40,137 nucleotides of DNA, from NCBI GenBank assembly GCA_903876665.1, contig CAIRAY010000141.1:1-40137 (forward strand), in the 5' to 3' direction. Below the pieces are notes generated by a model. It saw only the letters and a list, made by a program, of their open reading frames with translations, had not been told where the DNA came from and made no database searches. The position numbers and the translations under genes were made by a program. This document shows positions 22,980 to 31,185 of the stretch, piece after piece. This stretch comes from an uncultured Fibrobacterota bacterium. Lineage in GTDB: Bacteria > Fibrobacterota > Fibrobacteria > Fibrobacterales > Fibrobacteraceae. How positions within the stretch are numbered: position 1 is the first letter of the stretch; each line of letters opens with the position of its first letter.

Positions 22980-25820
22980 CTATTCCAACAGCGCGTCCAC
23001 CAGGCTTAACTCGCCTGTCCGCTTGCCCATGAATTGGATGTAGGAGTCGGACGCTACGATCCTTGCGTTTTCAATGTCCTGACGCAGAAAGCTTGCGATC
23101 AAAAGGTCACGCGAGAGGGCTTCATCCGCCTGGGCCAGGTCGAGCATGGTGATGGCGTGGCGTATGCTGTCCGACAGGGCTGGGGCGGTCCAGAAATTGC
23201 GCCGGAATTCGTAGGCCCTGCGGACTTTTGCCGGGACCAGACCCGGCGTGGCGACGATGGAATCTACGAGGCCCAGGAACAGGCGTTGCACAGACGAATC
23301 CCTCCATGCGAATGCCGGCACTATTTTTTGCACTTGAGCCATGAAGGCTGCTCCTTGCATGGAGTCCTTGGGCAGATGCTGGCGAAGGACGTTGAATTTT
23401 TCGACCGTGGTGTAGTTCAAATCCAGGGTGACGCCAAAACGGGCGGGCTCCATTAGGTCGTGCCAGGTCAGTGCGCCAATGGGGCGGAAAATTAGTGACA
23501 ATTCGCTATGGCTCTTGAGGAACATGGCTTTTTCGGCCAGGTTGTCCACCACGGGGTCATATTCCGAGTTGGCTTTTACCAGGGACGCCATCAATTCAAA
23601 ACTGGGTTTGGAAGCCACATAATTCAGCCGGCAAAGCTTGGCGGGCTCTATTCGAAAGGGCGTCATATCAGCTTGAATAGTGGGATCCATAAGACGATGG
23701 GGGTCGAGGGCAATGGGATTGTCGGAGGCAAGAATCACCAGATCGAGGTCTTCTCCGTCCACCCGGTACATTTCCAGATATTGGAATTGGGCGCCCAGGG
23801 ATTTGATCACCGAAAGTAAAATGTCATCCGTCATCTCATAGGTGTGGAACCATTGGGCCACAACGCCTCCCGGCGTCATGTAGCGCTTGAGGTCCAAGTA
23901 GAATTCGGTGGTGAAAAGGGAGCTGACCCCGCTGACCCAGGGATTGCTGGGTTCGGAGATGATCATGTCATATTTGCGGTCCGAGGAGGCAAAGAAGGTT
24001 CGGGCATCCTGGATGACAATTTGGCTACGCGGGTCCTCGTAGGCCCTTTGATTGCGGGGATGGAAGCCTCGGGCGAGTTCCACCATTTCCTTTTCGATTT
24101 CAATTACATCTAAGTGTTTGAGACGCGGATCGGCCAGTAGGTAGTGGGCCGTCATCCCACTTCCAAAGCCGATGATGGCCGCGGAGTAATCCGGAGAGGT
24201 GCGCGAGGCGATGGGGAGCCAGGCCAGGGTGGCCTGGGTGGTGGCATCGGTGGTAGTGGGGTCCGTGACCGAGAGCGATGCGTCGGGCTTGCCGTTGGTT
24301 TTCAAGGTCATGGATTGGGCGTTGGAATGGAAAGAGATGGTGGCCGTTACTCCGTCTCGGGCTTGGATCTCAGTCCTGGGGGCAACGCTTGCGAAACCTC
24401 GGTAGGAACCCTGGGTAAGGGTATGGTAATTCATTTGGACTCCAAAGGAGGCGAGTACCACAATCAATCCGATCGCTAATGAGATCAGGACCACCCGGGA
24501 TTTGGAATTCCAGAGGAGTCCTGCGCTGCCCGCTACCGTGATGCCCAAAACCAGGTCTACCAAGGCTCCAAAGGAGATCGTGTTTCCCAACTGGAGCCAG
24601 GGGAGCAACACCAGTCCGCCCAGGGCCGCTCCGGCGATGCTTCCCAAGGTATTCCAGCCATACACACGCCCCGTGAAGGCTTCTTCTCCGGTGCGTTTGC
24701 ACAGGGCAAAGGTGATGAGCGGAAGGGTCATGCCGGCAAAGAAACTGGTGGGGCACATGAGCAACATGGACAGGCCGTATTTGACCACCGACATCCAGGG
24801 GTAGGCCTCGGCGGAGCGTTGGAATATGAGGTTCAGCTGGTTAATGGTGTTGAAAAAGAAGGTGTAGTTGAATACGGTGAGTGCTGCCGCAATGGCCATG
24901 AAGGCTTGAGCCAGAATCAGCCAGCGGAGTTCTTGGCCATTCTTTTGCAGGCGCTTCACCCAGAGGCTTCCTAGGGCAAGACCTAGGATGAAGGCCGAGA
25001 GCATCAGGTCAAAGGCATGGGTGCTGGATCCAAAGGCCATGGCCAACATGCGGATCCAGGAAATCTCATAGAGAAAGGAAGAAAACCCGGTGAGAAAGGC
25101 GATGACCAGCATGGTGCGCACAAAGCCACGGTCGACGGGGTGCCTTTTGCTGTCTGCCTGAATGGATTGTATGGTGCCCTTGTATTTGGCTTCGAGTCGT
25201 TGGGAAATCAGGAAAAAGAGGCCGGCGATGAGCAGATTGATGCTCGCGGAGGTCATTAATGCTCCGTGGGTCCCTAGGGCGGGGATCAACCAAAAGGAGA
25301 GGATAATGATTCCAATCGCGGCACCGAGGGAATTGGTGAAATACATGCGGGAAATGGAGGCTTCGCCTTGGTCATCCAAAATGCGAATCAGTCCAGAGGT
25401 GATAAAGGGGAAGGTCATCCCGAGCAGGACGGCAAAGGGCCCGGTAATCAGGATGGCTAGAATCAATTTAAGACAAGTCGCGGTGGTGATTCCCATTCCC
25501 AAAAGGATGCCTGAAGAAAATAAAAGATCGGTGCTTGTTGTGTATAAAGTATGGTAGGCAAAGCCTCCCAAGCCAATGCAGGCCTCGGTCACCGCGTAGG
25601 CGAAGAGGGGTCTGCGGATGCGGGGAAGGAGCCTTACTGCGAGAAAGGCTCCGATGCCAAGGCCGCCCATATAGATGCAAAGTGTCAGGATTTGCCCGTA
25701 GGCCGAATGCCCGAGCAGGAGCTTCAGGTAGCGAGCCCAGACGCCCTCATAGATTAACCCGGAGAATCCAGATAGGGTAAACAGGATAAAGGTCAGCGCA
25801 ATCAATTTTGACTTCATCAT
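22980..25820 (-). CDS. Fused MFS-like transporter/spermidine synthase-like protein
   Basis: 946 residues. Residues 1-470 or so hold about 12-14 hydrophobic segments (FSGLIYEGVWARYLKLLLG, FLTGFSSFLYEISWIRML), two related halves that each begin with the G-F-x-G/S-L-x-YE-x-x-W pattern. From about 530 to 700 there is a Rossmann fold like spermidine synthase: GFGSGMTAHYLL, LDVIEIEKEMVELA, IVIQDARTFF, MIISEPSNPWVSG. The aminopropyl-transfer residues of true SpeE are not evident, so the product is uncertain. The C-terminal 200 residues are soluble and unassigned. This fused type is common in environmental Gram-negatives. It is separated from recD2 by a 345-bp repeat-rich gap. Confidence 0.87.
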   Translation of the reverse strand: MMKSKLIALTFILFTLSGFSGLIYEGVWARYLKLLLGHSAYGQILTLCIYMGGLGIGAFLAVRLLPRIRRPLFAYAVTEACIGLGGFAYHTLYTTSTDLLFSSGILLGMGITTATCLKLILAILITGPFAVLLGMTFPFITSGLIRILDDQGEASISRMYFTNSLGAAIGIIILSFWLIPALGTHGALMTSASINLLIAGLFFLISQRLEAKYKGTIQSIQADSKRHPVDRGFVRTMLVIAFLTGFSSFLYEISWIRMLAMAFGSSTHAFDLMLSAFILGLALGSLWVKRLQKNGQELRWLILAQAFMAIAAALTVFNYTFFFNTINQLNLIFQRSAEAYPWMSVVKYGLSMLLMCPTSFFAGMTLPLITFALCKRTGEEAFTGRVYGWNTLGSIAGAALGGLVLLPWLQLGNTISFGALVDLVLGITVAGSAGLLWNSKSRVVLISLAIGLIVVLASFGVQMNYHTLTQGSYRGFASVAPRTEIQARDGVTATISFHSNAQSMTLKTNGKPDASLSVTDPTTTDATTQATLAWLPIASRTSPDYSAAIIGFGSGMTAHYLLADPRLKHLDVIEIEKEMVELARGFHPRNQRAYEDPRSQIVIQDARTFFASSDRKYDMIISEPSNPWVSGVSSLFTTEFYLDLKRYMTPGGVVAQWFHTYEMTDDILLSVIKSLGAQFQYLEMYRVDGEDLDLVILASDNPIALDPHRLMDPTIQADMTPFRIEPAKLCRLNYVASKPSFELMASLVKANSEYDPVVDNLAEKAMFLKSHSELSLIFRPIGALTWHDLMEPARFGVTLDLNYTTVEKFNVLRQHLPKDSMQGAAFMAQVQKIVPAFAWRDSSVQRLFLGLVDSIVATPGLVPAKVRRAYEFRRNFWTAPALSDSIRHAITMLDLAQADEALSRDLLIASFLRQDIENARIVASDSYIQFMGKRTGELSLVDALLE

Positions 25821-25887
25821 GCCAATCTAGTCAATGGTTTGATGCGAATCAACCGATGATTTCGTACAAGGCGAATCCATGGGCCGT

Positions 25888-26048
25888 CTTGTCATGCCCG
25901 CCTTCTTGTCATGCCCGGCCTTCTTGTCTTGCTCGCCTTCTTGTCATGCCCGGCCTTCTTGTCATGCCCGGTACGGGCATCGCCGTGCATCTACCAGAGT
26001 TCTGTGATATGAGCCTGCCCCCGGAACAGGGGGTGCCGGGCATGACAA
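25888..26048. repeat. REP-like cluster: five tandem CTTGTCATGCCCGG units and a 90-bp inverted-repeat element (copy C)
   Basis: Units starting at 25888, 25905, 25923, 25940 and 25958 follow CTTGTCATGCCCGGCCTT with a 17-18 bp period; the third has two changes. The last unit opens an element with perfect 13-bp ends: TTGTCATGCCCGG (25959-25971) and CCGGGCATGACAA (26036-26048). Its inner hairpin is CCCCC-GGAACA-GGGGG. This fills most of the gap between recD2 and the fused transporter gene. Confidence 0.85.
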
Positions 26049-26094
26049 TCCATATACACTTTGCATGTCGCAATACCAGTAAGGAGGTTAGTTA

Positions 26095-26169
26095 ATGGTG
26101 AATGCATTGGTGGGCGTGGTGCGGCGATCCTCCACACAGTGGATGACAGAGAAAGGGATCCCAGACTAA
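26095..26169 (+). CDS. Possible 24-residue small ORF with strong ribosome-binding site
   Basis: AAGGAGG (26081-26087) stands 7 bp before ATG 26095. The frame encodes MVNALVGVVRRSSTQWMTEK and four more residues and stops at TAA 26167-26169, overlapping the end of recD2 on the other strand. The Shine-Dalgarno match is the best in the neighbourhood. No homology is recognised, and it follows a repeat cluster, so it may be chance. Confidence 0.25.
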   Translation: MVNALVGVVRRSSTQWMTEKGIPD

Positions 26170-28364
26170 TCTTCCCGGAGCCAGTCCATGAACTCGCCCC
26201 CGTCGCGAATACTTGCCGCGAGCTTGGTGTAGCGCTTGGTGAGGCGGTTGTTGCGAATGGCTTGGTCCAGGGCCCCGGGGGTGGCTACGATCCATATGCC
26301 CCCCTTGGCTCTCGTGACTCCGGTGTAAAGGAGGTTGCGCTGGAGCATGGTGTAATGCCCGGAATCCAGGACGACCACCACGGCCTTGTACTCGCTGCCC
26401 TGACTTTTGTGTACGGTGCAGGCGTAAGCGAGTCCCAGGTCCCCCAGGTTTTCGCTGGGAATCGTGGCTTTGCGGCCTTCGAAGTTGATTTCAATTTCCT
26501 GTTCTTCCAGGTCGATACGGACGATGAAGCCAATGTCGCCGTTGAAAATATTGCGTTCGTAGTCGTTCTTCAGCTGCATTACCCGGTCCCCTTGACGCCA
26601 GCCTACTCCGCCTAGGGTTTTGGGGCGATGATGGGGATTCAAAACATCCTGCAGGCGAGGGTTCAGGGCCAGGGTTCCCAGCGGGCCTTTGTGCATGGGC
26701 GTGAGCACTTGGGCGTCGGTGAGCACATTGCATCCCGTGGCGGGGATGGTGCGGGTCATCAATTCCACCACAATTTGCATCCCTTCTTCGGGGGTGCTTG
26801 CCGGGCAGTAGTGGAAGTGGGTCCCGTCCCGCAGATTGGGGCGCTGGCCCAGGTTGATGCGGTGGGCGTTTTCGGCAATATCCGAGCCGCCTTGCTGGCG
26901 GAAAATATGGCTCAGCCGCATGGAGGGAATACGGTCGCAGCTGAGGAGTTCCCGCAGAATACTGCCGGGCCCAATTGAGGGTAACTGGTCCTGATCGCCA
27001 ATCAGGAGTAGGCGAGTCGTGGGTGCGAGTGCGCCAATCAGGGCGGAGCAGATCCAGGTGTCCACCATGGAAAATTCATCGACCACGACGACCGAGGCTT
27101 CGAGGGGGCGCTCCCCATTGCGCATAAAGCGCCGGGTGGCGGGGTCAATTTCAAGGAGGCGGTGCAGGGTTGATGCTTCACGGCCGGTGAGCTCCGACAT
27201 GCGCCGGGCCGCGCGTCCCGTGGGCGCTGCCAAAAGGACTTTGTCTTTGGCGAGGTCCAGCAGGTGGAGGGCCCCTCGGAGGGTGGTGGTTTTTCCGGTG
27301 CCCGGGCCACCGGTCAGAATGTAGACGGGACTAGTAACCGCAGCGCAAATGCCCTGAAATTGTTCCGGGGCATATTGGATTCCTTGTTCTTTTTCAAAAC
27401 GGCGGAGTTCTGCTTCCAGATTTGCAGAAAGGCTCGCCGTGGCAGGTTTTTCAAGGCTTGCGCGGATCCAGCGAGAAATATTTTGCTCTGCCCGCCAAAG
27501 TGGCGGAAGCCAGATTCCCTCTTCGTGAGCCTCCAGTTCCTGGTCGGAAATAATTCCATCCAGGCTATACAATAAACGGTTTTGAGCATCTTCGTCGTTT
27601 TCCAGGCGCAGGAGTTCTGCGGATTGCTCCAGCAATACGGGGCGGGGCAGGAAGGTGTGCCCCTGGGTGGATGCGCGGGTGAGTGCGAAGCGGATTCCCG
27701 AGCGAAGGCGCTGGTAAGAATCCCGGGGGAGGCCCATTTTCAGGGCAATTTCGTCCGCCTTGATGAAGCCAATGCCCCAAACTTCTTCGGCGAGGATGTA
27801 GGGGTTTTCCTGAATCACCGCAACGGTTTCGCGCCGGTATTGCTTCCAAAGGCGTAGCGCAGTGGAGCCGGTGATTTGATGGCCATAAAGAAAAAGCAAA
27901 GTATCCCGGGATTCCCTTTGCTCCTTCCAGGATGTTTGGAAATCTTTGAGGCGTTTGCCCGAAAGCCCTTTGATTTCTTCCAATCGCTTGGGTTCGTTAT
28001 CTAGAATATGGAGGGTGTTTTCTCCAAAACAATCCACGATGCGCTTGGCAGAAACAGGTCCCATGCCTTTAAATAGGCCACTGGAGAGGTACTGAATGAG
28101 GGATTCACCCCCAGTGGGGATCACGGTTTCGAAATGCGTGGCCTGGAATTGGCGCCCAAACTTGGAGTGCTCGATCCATTCTCCGGTAAAAGAAATCGTC
28201 TCACCCGATTCCAATTGGGGGAAGGTGCCGACGACCGCGAAGATTCCTTTGGGTTCGGAACTTTCAACGCGAAGAACCGACCAACCATTTTCGGGGTTGC
28301 GAAAAGTCACATTTTTCAGCAGTCCGGTCAGAATCAAGGCCGAGTTCCTTTCCAGTGGATACAA
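26166..28364 (-). CDS. recD2: ATP-dependent DNA helicase RecD2 (RecD/TraA family)
   Basis: 732 residues from TTG 28364, the usual size. An N-terminal OB-like domain (LTGLLKNVTFRNPENGWSVL) is followed by helix-hairpin-helix motifs (GLFKGMGPVSAKRIVDCFG, LEEIKGLSGKRLKDF). Walker A is TGGPGTGKTTTLRG near residue 350, Walker B VVVDEFSMVD, and motif III LLIGDQDQLPSIGPGS. The 3' part has AYACTVHKSQGSEY and LLYTGVTRAKGG. RecD2 is a 5'-3' helicase in DNA repair outside RecBCD. TTG 28337, preceded by GGAAAGGA, has a better ribosome-binding site than TTG 28364, so the true start may be nine codons later. It lies downstream of the tiny basic-protein gene. Confidence 0.93.
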   Translation of the reverse strand: MYPLERNSALILTGLLKNVTFRNPENGWSVLRVESSEPKGIFAVVGTFPQLESGETISFTGEWIEHSKFGRQFQATHFETVIPTGGESLIQYLSSGLFKGMGPVSAKRIVDCFGENTLHILDNEPKRLEEIKGLSGKRLKDFQTSWKEQRESRDTLLFLYGHQITGSTALRLWKQYRRETVAVIQENPYILAEEVWGIGFIKADEIALKMGLPRDSYQRLRSGIRFALTRASTQGHTFLPRPVLLEQSAELLRLENDEDAQNRLLYSLDGIISDQELEAHEEGIWLPPLWRAEQNISRWIRASLEKPATASLSANLEAELRRFEKEQGIQYAPEQFQGICAAVTSPVYILTGGPGTGKTTTLRGALHLLDLAKDKVLLAAPTGRAARRMSELTGREASTLHRLLEIDPATRRFMRNGERPLEASVVVVDEFSMVDTWICSALIGALAPTTRLLLIGDQDQLPSIGPGSILRELLSCDRIPSMRLSHIFRQQGGSDIAENAHRINLGQRPNLRDGTHFHYCPASTPEEGMQIVVELMTRTIPATGCNVLTDAQVLTPMHKGPLGTLALNPRLQDVLNPHHRPKTLGGVGWRQGDRVMQLKNDYERNIFNGDIGFIVRIDLEEQEIEINFEGRKATIPSENLGDLGLAYACTVHKSQGSEYKAVVVVLDSGHYTMLQRNLLYTGVTRAKGGIWIVATPGALDQAIRNNRLTKRYTKLAASIRDGGEFMDWLRED

Positions 28365-28428
28365 GAAGAGGAAAGTCGGGCCCGACCTTCCTCAAAACAA
28401 GCAGAGATTCAGTTAAGAATCAGCCTAT

Positions 28429-28524
28429 TTAGCGAATTTTCTTTTTATGACGATCGCGACGACGACGCTTCTTGCGCTTATGGGTGGCGATTTTCTTGCG
28501 CTTTCTTTTTTTTCCGCAGGGCAT
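28429..28524 (-). CDS. Tiny basic protein, AURKAIP1/COX24 (mS38-like) type
   Basis: A 31-residue protein beginning MPCGKKRKRKKIATHKRKK and ending in an Arg- and Lys-rich tail with DRHKKKIR; more than half of its residues are Lys or Arg. It closely resembles the short 'MPxGKKRKRHKxATHKRKKR...RHKKK' proteins of Bacteroidetes-group bacteria annotated as AURKAIP1/COX24-domain proteins, related to mitochondrial ribosomal protein mS38. It probably binds the small ribosomal subunit. The ribosome-binding site is weak (GAGAG). It precedes recD2 by 64 bp on the same strand and is divergent from the phosphopantetheinyl transferase. Confidence 0.85.
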   Translation of the reverse strand: MPCGKKRKRKKIATHKRKKRRRRDRHKKKIR

Positions 28525-28617
28525 AGGCTACTCTCTGAAGGTTTGGATTTTCTGAAGGCAAAATTGAGAAAAATGTGCGGGTTTTGTCAAATCAAACTCC
28601 AATCTATCTTTGCGTCC

Positions 28618-29235
28618 ATGGATTCTGCCTGGAAGAAAGAGGATTTGGCGTTTGCTTTGCAAGTGGACGGTGCGCGCGTATTTGCAGTAGAATTGGATTT
28701 AGTAAATTCGACTCCGGACCTTTCTGTTCTTTCGCAGGCGGAAAGATTACGAGCTGAGGTTTTTTCCATACCCGAAATGAAGGCCCGGTTCATTGCCCAG
28801 CGGGTATGGTTGCGGCGCGTCCTCGGAAAAGAGCTTGGGTGCGACCCCCAAAGGGTTCCCCTCTTTTATGATACCGATGGACGCCCGAGACTTCAGGACG
28901 TTGCATCCCACACCAGCTGGAGCCACAGTGGGGATGCCATTGCCCTCGTTGTGGATTCCCATCGCGAGGTCGGATTGGATTTGGAATACCATCGCAAGAA
29001 AGATTATTCCCGCCTGGCCGAGAGATTTTTTCACCCCGATGATATTCCCCTTCCGGATTCTGATGCGTTTTTTCGACTGTGGACGCGAAAGGAAGCCCAT
29101 TTCAAATGTTGCGGTGGAAGCCTGGTCACCAGTTTAGGTCTGTCAGCGCGGGCTTTTGAAAGGCTTGTCTGTTTTGATTTGGTCTGCCCATTTTTGGCGC
29201 CTTGTTCCCTTTGTCTGGTTACCAAACCCGGGTGA
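28618..29235 (+). CDS. 4'-phosphopantetheinyl transferase (Sfp type)
   Basis: 205 residues from ATG 28618. Family motifs are present: SWSHSGDAIALVV (the W/H-S-G start of the domain), GLDLE (119-123, Mg binding), and FFRLWTRKEAHFK with W-T-x-K-E-A at 155-160. It transfers the phosphopantetheine arm from CoA to a serine of acyl or peptidyl carrier proteins; fatty-acid synthesis or a secondary-metabolite system could be the client. The open frame reaches back to 28447, but that part is the antisense of the tiny basic gene. No good ribosome-binding site is visible, so the start is uncertain (ATG 28573 is possible). About 107 bases separate it from rimP. Confidence 0.88.
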   Translation: MDSAWKKEDLAFALQVDGARVFAVELDLVNSTPDLSVLSQAERLRAEVFSIPEMKARFIAQRVWLRRVLGKELGCDPQRVPLFYDTDGRPRLQDVASHTSWSHSGDAIALVVDSHREVGLDLEYHRKKDYSRLAERFFHPDDIPLPDSDAFFRLWTRKEAHFKCCGGSLVTSLGLSARAFERLVCFDLVCPFLAPCSLCLVTKPG

Positions 29236-29342
29236 TTCGGGGGAAAAATGCGCGACCAGGTTGTCGAATCCCACAAATTTTTCTCTATTTGTGTTCCAAT
29301 GGAATGTCCAGTGGGCGTTCCTTTCGTTTTATGAGGTAAAAT

Positions 29343-29789
29343 TTGGAACTACGGGAAAGGTTGGACGAATTAGTCCTGCAGTCCTGCGCTGAGGTCGGAG
29401 TCGATCTCGTCGAGTTCGATGTGTTCCAAGCTGGGAATCGCAAGATCCTTCGCCTTTTCATCGATAAGCCCGTTGGTGTCGACGTTGAGGAATGCGCCAA
29501 GGTTAGCCGCACTCTGGGCGCCCGCATTGATCTTGAAGACCTACTCCCTCAGGCGTATACGATCGAGGTCTCTTCGCCAGGCCTGGACCGACCGCTCAAG
29601 ACCACCCGTGATTTCGAACGCAATTTGGGTCACTTGGTCCGTATCAACAAGCCCAAGGGCGCTCCTTTGATTGGACGTTTGAAGGCTGTGACCGAAGACT
29701 CTCTGGTAATAGCCCCTAAAGGTAAAGGCATCGAGCAGACTGTTGCACGCTCCGAGATTTTGCTCGCCAAGGTAGAAGCTGAACTCTGA
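29343..29789 (+). CDS. rimP: Ribosome maturation factor RimP
   Basis: 148 residues, normal size. Characteristic are LVLQSCAEVGVDLVEFDVF, LRLFIDKPVGVDVEECAKVSRTL, YTIEVSSPGLDRPLKT, and the C-terminal SH3-like part with KAVTEDSLVI. It helps assemble the 30S subunit. TTG 29343 is chosen because GAGG (29333-29336) stands 6-7 bp upstream and homology begins there. It is the first gene of the nusA-infB operon. A weak promoter may lie in the 107-base gap before it (TTGTCG at 29261, TCTATT at 29284), not strong enough to claim. Confidence 0.94.
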   Translation: MELRERLDELVLQSCAEVGVDLVEFDVFQAGNRKILRLFIDKPVGVDVEECAKVSRTLGARIDLEDLLPQAYTIEVSSPGLDRPLKTTRDFERNLGHLVRINKPKGAPLIGRLKAVTEDSLVIAPKGKGIEQTVARSEILLAKVEAEL

Positions 29790-29802
29790 TTGGAAATGAA
29801 TT

Positions 29803-31146
29803 ATGAAGAAGAATGATCTTAGTGAAGTAGTCGATAAGCTCCTCAAAGAGGTGGCTACTGTCAAGAATTTGGATGCAGAGCTTGTCATGGAAGCCCTCAA
29901 GGAAGCCTTGGCGTCGGCCGCCCGCAAATTCTTGCAGCTACAAAAGCGCGTCGATGTCGACATCAATCCAGAGACCAGCGAAGTTCAGGTATTCCTCCGC
30001 GTTGAAGTGGTGGACGACTATCCCGATTACGATCTTTCCATGTCCGCCGAAGAAGTGGCCAATCTCGATGAGGGCTACATGCTTCTCGAGGATGCCAAAG
30101 AATTCAACGAGGATGCCCAGCCCGGCGATTTGCTGGAAATGGAAATCCCGGTCGAAAACTTCGGTCGTCAGGCCGTTCAGACTGCAAAGCAATTCCTGAT
30201 CCAGAAGGTCAAGGAAGCCGAACGTAGCAAGGTCTTCGAAATTTACCGTAACAAGGTCGGCATGCTCATCACGGGCACGGTCACCCGCACCGAAAAGCGC
30301 GCCGTGTTCGTTTCCATCGGCAAAAACATTGAAGCCGTCATGCTTGAATCGGGTCAAATCCGCAAGGAAAAGCCCAAGCGTGGCGCAACCATCAAAGCGG
30401 TCATCGAAGAAGTTTCGGACTCCGCCAAGGGTGGTTCCCAAGTGATTCTCTCTCGCACCAGTGGCAAGTTTTTGGCGGAGCTCTTCCGTCAGGAAGTCCC
30501 TGAAATCGGCGAAGGCACCGTTGAAATCAAGGGCGTTGCCCGCGATCCAGGTTTCCGCGCCAAGATCGCTGTGGTCTCCCGGGACAACCGCATTGATCCC
30601 GTGGGTGCCTGCGTTGGCATGCGTGGCAACCGCGTGCAGACCATTGTGCGTGAACTTTCCAACGAGCGGATCGATATTGTGAACTGGACAGAGGATGTCT
30701 CCCAATACATCCGTCGCTCTTTGTCGCCTGCAAACATTGTCAAGATGATTGATGTGGTCGGCACGCGCCGTACCGTGATCATTGTTGCGGATGCAGATCT
30801 TGCCCAAGCCATTGGCCGTAACGGTCAGAATGTGCGTTTGGCCTCCAACCTGGTCGGCCGCATCCTGGATGTGTTCGGCGAAGCTGAATGGGCTGGAAAA
30901 ACCGACGAAGAAAAACAATTTGCCCTAACCCCGCGTCCTTCCGACCTTTCTCGGGAAACCAAGAACCGTCAAGGTCGCCTGGAAGGTCTTTTCCGCAAGG
31001 CCCCGGCCATTGGCGATGAATCGACTGAAGAAGATATTGACGGCATGGACGCAGTAGTCAAGGCCGGTTATGATGCTGAATTTGAGGAACTGGACGAGTC
31101 CAAGGATGAGTCTATTCCTGAAGATCGCGAGAACGCTGAAATTTGA
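29803..31146 (+). CDS. nusA: Transcription termination/antitermination factor NusA
   Basis: 447 residues. The N-terminal RNA-polymerase-binding domain (1-130) is followed by an S1 domain (VGMLITGTVTRTEKRAVFVS, about 150-210). Two KH domains follow, with KIAVVSRDNRIDPVGACVGMRG and QAIGRNGQNVRLAS. The C-terminal acidic repeats of E. coli NusA are absent; instead there is an acidic tail (FEELDESKDESIPEDRE). It starts 13 bp after rimP at ATG 29803 and precedes infB, the standard order. Confidence 0.96.
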   Translation: MKKNDLSEVVDKLLKEVATVKNLDAELVMEALKEALASAARKFLQLQKRVDVDINPETSEVQVFLRVEVVDDYPDYDLSMSAEEVANLDEGYMLLEDAKEFNEDAQPGDLLEMEIPVENFGRQAVQTAKQFLIQKVKEAERSKVFEIYRNKVGMLITGTVTRTEKRAVFVSIGKNIEAVMLESGQIRKEKPKRGATIKAVIEEVSDSAKGGSQVILSRTSGKFLAELFRQEVPEIGEGTVEIKGVARDPGFRAKIAVVSRDNRIDPVGACVGMRGNRVQTIVRELSNERIDIVNWTEDVSQYIRRSLSPANIVKMIDVVGTRRTVIIVADADLAQAIGRNGQNVRLASNLVGRILDVFGEAEWAGKTDEEKQFALTPRPSDLSRETKNRQGRLEGLFRKAPAIGDESTEEDIDGMDAVVKAGYDAEFEELDESKDESIPEDRENAEI

Positions 31147-31185
31147 TTGAAAAGATAAATCACTGCACACGGAGCCGTACCACGG

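Noticed and set aside
25888-26048. CRISPR array.
   Set aside because: Units are 17-18 bp with no spacers between them, and no cas genes are near; REP-like repeats explain it better.
28447-28617. N-terminal extension of the phosphopantetheinyl transferase.
   Set aside because: Much of it is antisense to the tiny basic gene, and the family fold begins after ATG 28618.
29261-29289. Promoter TTGTCG/TCTATT before rimP.
   Set aside because: Both elements match the consensus poorly; not distinguishable from chance.
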